A stretch of 8,573 bases of DNA from an uncultured Collinsella sp. (GTDB lineage Bacteria; Actinomycetota; Coriobacteriia; Coriobacteriales; Coriobacteriaceae), in the NCBI GenBank assembly GCA_902492855.1, contig CABUMU010000087.1, positions 1 to 8,573 of the forward strand, in the 5' to 3' direction. Shown piece by piece: positions 5,378 through 8,573 of this stretch. The notes under the pieces are model-generated. The model ran no database searches and had not been told where the DNA came from. It saw nothing but the letters and a program-made list of their open reading frames with translations. The translations under genes and the position numbers were made by a program. Numbering within the stretch: position 1 is the first letter of the stretch; the number at the start of each line of letters is the position of its first letter.

Positions 5378-6055
5378 TCACTCAAAATCTTCTTGGCCCA
5401 AATCGGCATATAGCCTGCGTTTGCGAATGTAGCCGAGCACGGACTCGCTCGTAAGATAGCGCACGCTCATACCGCGGGCAACACGCTTGCGAATGTTCGT
5501 CGAGCTGATCGCCAGCGCCGGAATCTGAATATAGCGCACGTCGAACGGCAGCCCCGACTCTTTGATTCGGGCACGCGCCGTATCGATATCAAAGCCCGGT
5601 CGCGTCGCCGCAATAAAGGTAGCAAGCTCAGCGATTCGTTCGGCATCATGCCAAGTCACAATATCGATAATCGCGTCGGCGCCCGTAATAAAGTAGAGCT
5701 TTACCTGCGGCGGGTAAAAGTCGCGAAGGGCATGAAGCGTATCGGCCGTATAGGTTACACCCGGACGGTCGATCTCGAACCGGCTCGCCAAAAAGGCCGG
5801 GTTCGCGGCGGTGGCGAGGACCGTCATGGCATAACGGTCCTCGGCAGGCGTCACCGGCTTGTCAAGCTTAAAGGCAGGAGAGCCCGCCGGCATAAAGAGC
5901 ACAGCGTCCAAGTCGAGCGACTCGCGCGCCTGCTCGGCGGTCACCAGGTGCCCGTAATGGATGGGATCAAAGGTGCCACCCATAATGCCGAGCCTAAACT
6001 CCTGCCCGTCCTCTAGAGGAAGCTCGGGCAGACCGATTCCACCGCGCAGCGACAT
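5378..6055 (-). CDS. nadD: Nicotinate-mononucleotide adenylyltransferase NadD
   Basis: NadD joins nicotinate mononucleotide and ATP to give deamido-NAD, an essential cytosolic step of NAD synthesis. The 225-residue product has the nucleotidyltransferase signature GIMGGTFDPIHYGH (23-36), with the HxGH histidines at 33 and 36, and the second ATP-binding motif ISSTNIRKRV (183-192). The substrate region FITGADAIIDIVTWHDAE is also typical. The family normally starts about three residues before GIMGG; here ATG 6055 adds some 20 residues, but no ATG, GTG or TTG lies in frame closer in. It begins three bases after the obgE stop, so translation is probably coupled. Confidence 0.97.
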   Translation of the reverse strand: MSLRGGIGLPELPLEDGQEFRLGIMGGTFDPIHYGHLVTAEQARESLDLDAVLFMPAGSPAFKLDKPVTPAEDRYAMTVLATAANPAFLASRFEIDRPGVTYTADTLHALRDFYPPQVKLYFITGADAIIDIVTWHDAERIAELATFIAATRPGFDIDTARARIKESGLPFDVRYIQIPALAISSTNIRKRVARGMSVRYLTSESVLGYIRKRRLYADLGQEDFE

Positions 6056-6058
6056 GGC

Positions 6059-7525
6059 TTACTCGCCCTCCGAGGTCTCGGCATCGCCCGCGGCATCCGC
6101 CGCATCGACAACCTCGACTCCCTCATCCGCAGCATCGGCCACGTCAATGGCTTCAACGGCAACGTCCTCGCCAGCATCCTCGAGCTCCTCGTACTCCGAG
6201 AAGTCCTCGGCGCCCTCAAAGTCAAAGGCGCGCTGGCAAATGCGGACCTCGTCGCCCGCACGGCAACCGGCCTTCTCGAGCGCGTCGTCAACACCCATAC
6301 GCGCAAACTTATGCTGCAGGTAAATGACGGCTTCCTCGTTTTCCCAGTCGGTCTGGATGACCATACGCTCAATGGCACGACCGACCACGCGGAAGGCACC
6401 GGGCTCTTCCTGAACAATGCGGAAACGCTTCTCACGCTGCAGGCGACGGCGCTCCCACTCATCGTCGCGCAGAACGACCGGCTCATCCGAGACAGCCAAC
6501 TCGGCGCGCAGCTTAGCCACCTGCTCGCCCACGGCAAGCATCAGCGTGTTGAGGCCGGCGCCCGTCACGGCAGACACGGCAAAGAACATATGTCCATCGT
6601 CGAGCGCTGCGCGCTTGAGGTCGGCAATCTTGTCGGCCGTGCCCGGCGCATCGCACTTGTTGGCAACGACGATCTGCGGACGCTCCGAAAGCTCGGCGCC
6701 ATACTGCTCGAGCTCGCGGTTGATGATGTGGTAATCCTCGACCGGATCGCGATCCTCAAAACCACCCGTCATGTCGACGACGTGCATGATCAGGGCCGTA
6801 CGCTCAATGTGGCGCAGGAACTGGTGACCCAGGCCCTTACCCTCGCTCGCGCCTTCGATAAGACCGGGGACGTCGGCAACGACGTAAGAATATTCACCGG
6901 CACGCACCATGCCGAGGTTCGGCACGAGCGTGGTAAACGGGTAGTCAGCAATCTTGGGACGGGCGGCACTCATGCGCGCGATGAGCGATGACTTACCCAC
7001 GGAGGGAAAGCCCACGAGCGCGGCATCGGCCATAAGCTTCATCTCGAGCTCGATCCAGTGCTCCTCGGCCGGTTCGCCCAACTGGGCAAAGGCCGGAGCG
7101 CGACGCACCGACGTCACAAAGTGCGTGTTGCCCAGACCGCCGGCACCGCCGGGCGCCACGACGACGCGCTCGCCGTCGTGCACCAGGTCGGCAATCTCAA
7201 ACATCGGGGTCTGCGTCTCGGGATCGAGCTCGCGCACCACGGTACCCATAGGGACCTTGAGAATCAGGTCCTCGCCGCTCTTACCGTTACGACGGGCACC
7301 CTGTCCGTGCGTGCCGCGCTCGGCGCGAAAGTGATGCTTAAAGCGGTAATCGATCAGCGAAGACAGCTGAGCATCGGCCTGGATGACGACATTGCCGCCA
7401 CGACCGCCGTCGCCGCCATCGGGGCCGCCCTTGGGGACAAATGCCTCGCGCCTAAACGACATGCATCCGGCTCCGCCGTCGCCGCCGCACACGTTAATGC
7501 GGCTGATATCGGTGAACTGTGACAA
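6059..7525 (-). CDS. obgE: Obg-family GTPase ObgE/CgtA with OCT domain and long acidic tail
   Basis: Obg is an essential GTPase that binds 50S subunits during late assembly and links it to growth and stress signals. The 488-residue protein shows the glycine-rich Obg fold at about 2-160 (NVCGGDGGAGCMSFRREAF). The GTPase domain follows: P-loop GFPSVGKSS (172-180), DYPFTTL (194-200), DVPGLIEGA (218-226), NKCD (289-292) and SAV (318-320). An OCT domain spans about 350-432. Residues 434-488 form an acidic, Ala/Asp/Glu-rich tail, probably disordered. The start is TTG at 7525, eight bases after an AGGAGG. It is separated from rpmA by 85 bases holding a terminator-like hairpin. Confidence 0.98.
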   Translation of the reverse strand: MSQFTDISRINVCGGDGGAGCMSFRREAFVPKGGPDGGDGGRGGNVVIQADAQLSSLIDYRFKHHFRAERGTHGQGARRNGKSGEDLILKVPMGTVVRELDPETQTPMFEIADLVHDGERVVVAPGGAGGLGNTHFVTSVRRAPAFAQLGEPAEEHWIELEMKLMADAALVGFPSVGKSSLIARMSAARPKIADYPFTTLVPNLGMVRAGEYSYVVADVPGLIEGASEGKGLGHQFLRHIERTALIMHVVDMTGGFEDRDPVEDYHIINRELEQYGAELSERPQIVVANKCDAPGTADKIADLKRAALDDGHMFFAVSAVTGAGLNTLMLAVGEQVAKLRAELAVSDEPVVLRDDEWERRRLQREKRFRIVQEEPGAFRVVGRAIERMVIQTDWENEEAVIYLQHKFARMGVDDALEKAGCRAGDEVRICQRAFDFEGAEDFSEYEELEDAGEDVAVEAIDVADAADEGVEVVDAADAAGDAETSEGE

Positions 7526-7533
7526 CAGAATCG

Positions 7534-7539
7534 CCTCCT
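7534..7539 (-). promoter_or_regulatory. Strong Shine-Dalgarno supporting the obgE TTG start
   Basis: AGGAGG on the minus strand lies eight bases before TTG 7525. It follows only two bases after the T-tract of the upstream hairpin, so terminator and ribosome site are directly adjacent. Confidence 0.75.
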
Positions 7540-7541
7540 AC

Positions 7542-7585
7542 AAAAAAGAGGGAGACCCTTGAATCCTAAAACTCAAGTGCCTCCC
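7542..7585 (-). terminator. Intrinsic terminator or attenuator between rpmA and obgE
   Basis: On the minus strand, GGGAGGCACTTGA (7585-7573) pairs with TCAAGGGTCTCCC (7562-7550): 12 of 13 positions pair, counting one G-T wobble, with a ten-base loop. It is followed by TCTTTTTT. This is a classic intrinsic terminator reading with the operon. No separate obgE promoter was recognised in the gap, so it may act as a partial terminator lowering obgE relative to rplU and rpmA. Confidence 0.75.
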
Positions 7586-7610
7586 ACGTATGTGCTCTAT
7601 GAAGGGTGAA

Positions 7611-7868
7611 TTACGCGTTCGCGAGCGGGCGTACGCTGACCCTGTGCTTGATACCCTTGTGGAACTCAACGGTACCGTCGACCAGCGCGAACAGCGTGTC
7701 GTCCTTACCACGGCCAACGTTCTCACCCGGGTGGATGTGCGTGCCGTGCTGACGGACGAGAATCGTGCCCGTGGTTACCGTCTGGCCGGCATAGCGCTTC
7801 GTGCCAAGGCGCTGACCGCGGGAGTCACGGCCATTACGGGAGGAACCGAGTCCTTTTTTGTGTGCCAT
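7611..7868 (-). CDS. rpmA: 50S ribosomal protein L27
   Basis: L27 lies near the peptidyl-transferase centre, its N-terminus reaching towards the tRNA ends. The 85-residue product begins MAHKKGLGSSRNGRDS and continues RLGTKRYAGQTV, ILVRQHGTHIHPGENVG and DDTLFALVDG, all diagnostic. It starts directly at MAHKKG, without the cleavable N-terminal extension found in many Firmicutes. That fits the absence of a Prp protease gene between rplU and rpmA. ATG 7868 has TAGGT seven bases upstream. It lies 33 bases after rplU, in the usual order. Confidence 0.97.
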   Translation of the reverse strand: MAHKKGLGSSRNGRDSRGQRLGTKRYAGQTVTTGTILVRQHGTHIHPGENVGRGKDDTLFALVDGTVEFHKGIKHRVSVRPLANA

Positions 7869-7901
7869 TGTGTATACCTACTCTTTCGTTACGAGTGTAA
7901 T

Positions 7902-8276
7902 CTACTCGGCGACGGGAGCCTCGGCAACAGCCTCAGCCTCTGCCTTGACAGCCTTCTTGGCGCGGGAGGTAGCCTGAACCTTCACGATCTTCAGCTTGGT
8001 GAGCTGCTGACGGTGACCCTTCAGACGACGATAGCGCTTGCGCTTGTGGAACTTGAAGACCAGCTGCTTCTCGCCCTTGAACTGCTCAACGATCTGAGCG
8101 GTAACCTTGGCCTTGGCCAGCTTGTCGGGATCGGTGACGATCTTCTTACCATCGTTGAGGAAGATAACCGGCAGGGTGACCTTGTCGCCCTCATTGCCCT
8201 CGATCTTCTCGACGGTGATGACATCGTCGGTGGCGACCTTGTACTGCTTGCCGCCCGTGTTAACGATTGCGTACAT
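7902..8276 (-). CDS. rplU: 50S ribosomal protein L21 with Ala/Glu-rich C-terminal tail
   Basis: L21 binds 23S rRNA in the large subunit. The 124-residue product starts MYAIVNTGGKQYKV, the conserved N-terminus, and contains KFHKRKRYRRLKGHRQQLT near residues 76-94, the basic rRNA-binding signature of the family. The last 20 or so residues form an alanine/glutamate-rich extension (VKAEAEAVAEAPVAE) beyond the usual end. ATG 8276 was chosen because MYAIV is the family start and GAAGGG lies nine bases upstream; an in-frame ATG at 8297 would add seven unrelated residues. It is the first gene of the operon, about 36 bases after the predicted transcript start. Confidence 0.97.
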   Translation of the reverse strand: MYAIVNTGGKQYKVATDDVITVEKIEGNEGDKVTLPVIFLNDGKKIVTDPDKLAKAKVTAQIVEQFKGEKQLVFKFHKRKRYRRLKGHRQQLTKLKIVKVQATSRAKKAVKAEAEAVAEAPVAE

Positions 8277-8318
8277 GTTTACTTGCCCTTCATGCATCAG
8301 TTAGTGCAACAGCCGAAT

Positions 8319-8347
8319 ATAGTAGCAGGCGAAAATACCCCCGTCAA
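8319..8347 (-). promoter_or_regulatory. Sigma70-type promoter of the rplU operon
   Basis: On the minus strand TTGACG (8342-8347, 5 of 6 matches) is 17 bp from TACTAT (8319-8324, 4 of 6), predicting a start near 8312. The -35 box overlaps the stop codon of the upstream reading frame. No known L21 leader structure was recognised in the short 5' leader. Confidence 0.7.
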
Positions 8348-8573
8348 CGAGTATGTGGAGCAAATCCACAAGTTCGCACAGGTATGGGGCTGACGAGTCG
8401 GCCCTCGTCGTCCTCGCATGCTTGATTCTGACGCTCGACATCGTAGGAGCAGATGGTCACGAGGTCTTGCATACCGGTGGAAACAATAGGTGCATCCACG
8501 CCCGGGGTCAAGCCCTGCAACAAAACATCAGCAGCGGAAAGCAAAATTTCCGGACGCATGGAGCCCTCGTTGT
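8344..8573 (-). CDS. Unrecognised reading frame, 3' end only (possibly partial gene)
   Basis: An open minus-strand frame runs from the right edge to a TGA at 8344-8346. It encodes about 76 residues, including PEILLSAADVLLQGLTPG and IVSTGMQDLVTICSYD, then a polar tail. I do not recognise the family. The frame stays open to the edge; an internal ATG at 8557-8559 has GAGG five bases upstream and could be a start instead. Its orientation matches the operon, but the rplU promoter overlaps its stop, so it is probably a separate unit. It could be the end of a larger gene or a chance open frame. Confidence 0.35.
   Translation of the reverse strand, partial: NEGSMRPEILLSAADVLLQGLTPGVDAPIVSTGMQDLVTICSYDVERQNQACEDDEGRLVSPIPVRTCGFAPHTR

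Noticed and set aside
4358..5413. Long plus-strand open frame of 351 codons opposite rsfS and yqeK
   Set aside because: It lies antisense to two clearly conserved genes, has no recognisable motifs, and is explained by GC-rich codon use leaving the opposite strand open.
7590..8393. Plus-strand open frame of 267 codons opposite rpmA and rplU
   Set aside because: It covers both ribosomal protein genes on the other strand and is leucine/valine-rich without family features; a shadow frame.
8392..8409. GACGAG / CTCGTC inverted repeat near the right end
   Set aside because: It has a six-base stem and six-base loop but no T-run on either side, and lies within an open reading frame; not enough to call a terminator or operator.

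Overview
The window is a stretch of high-GC bacterial chromosome made almost entirely of housekeeping genes. Gene order, alanine/glutamate-rich tails on ribosomal proteins and frequent TTG starts suggest a high-GC Gram-positive. The set rplU-rpmA-obgE-nadD-yqeK-rsfS includes a yqeK and has no Prp-type protease gene between rplU and rpmA. This points to a Coriobacteriia member such as Collinsella rather than a mycobacterium-like actinomycete. The placement is inference from gene content; no 16S or database match was available.

Left arm (1-1705, minus strand): the classic rpsP-khpA-rimM-trmD operon, read leftwards and running off the left edge inside trmD. It couples 30S protein S16, a KH RNA-binding protein, the 16S processing factor RimM and the tRNA m1G37 methyltransferase. 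A good sigma70-type promoter (TTCACC, 17 bp, TATTAT) lies upstream of rpsP. Divergent from it is dinB (plus strand), a Y-family DNA polymerase IV with all catalytic residues and a clamp-binding motif.

Middle (3076-4273): the gap between the convergent 3' ends of dinB and rsfS holds a REP-associated tyrosine transposase (RAYT; Y1/HUH family). It is surrounded by three clear and two degenerate copies of a roughly 35-bp palindromic repeat with GTAG/CTAC ends. Two copies sit head-to-head as a perfect 37-bp inverted repeat around a 51-nt spacer. This self-contained REP-RAYT locus is the most interesting part of the window.

Right arm (4274-8347, minus strand): rplU-rpmA-obgE-nadD-yqeK-rsfS, read leftwards from a strong promoter (TTGACG, 17 bp, TACTAT). 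It links 50S proteins L21 and L27, the ribosome-assembly GTPase Obg, the NAD-synthesis enzyme NadD, the Ap4A hydrolase YqeK and the ribosome-silencing factor RsfS. A convincing intrinsic terminator lies inside the operon between rpmA and obgE, directly before the obgE Shine-Dalgarno sequence, so obgE and later genes probably depend on read-through. A second hairpin with a T-rich tail follows rsfS. The last 230 bases hold the 3' end of an unrecognised minus-strand reading frame.

No tRNA, rRNA, CRISPR array or known riboswitch was seen, and no stretch over 300 bases lacks a gene.
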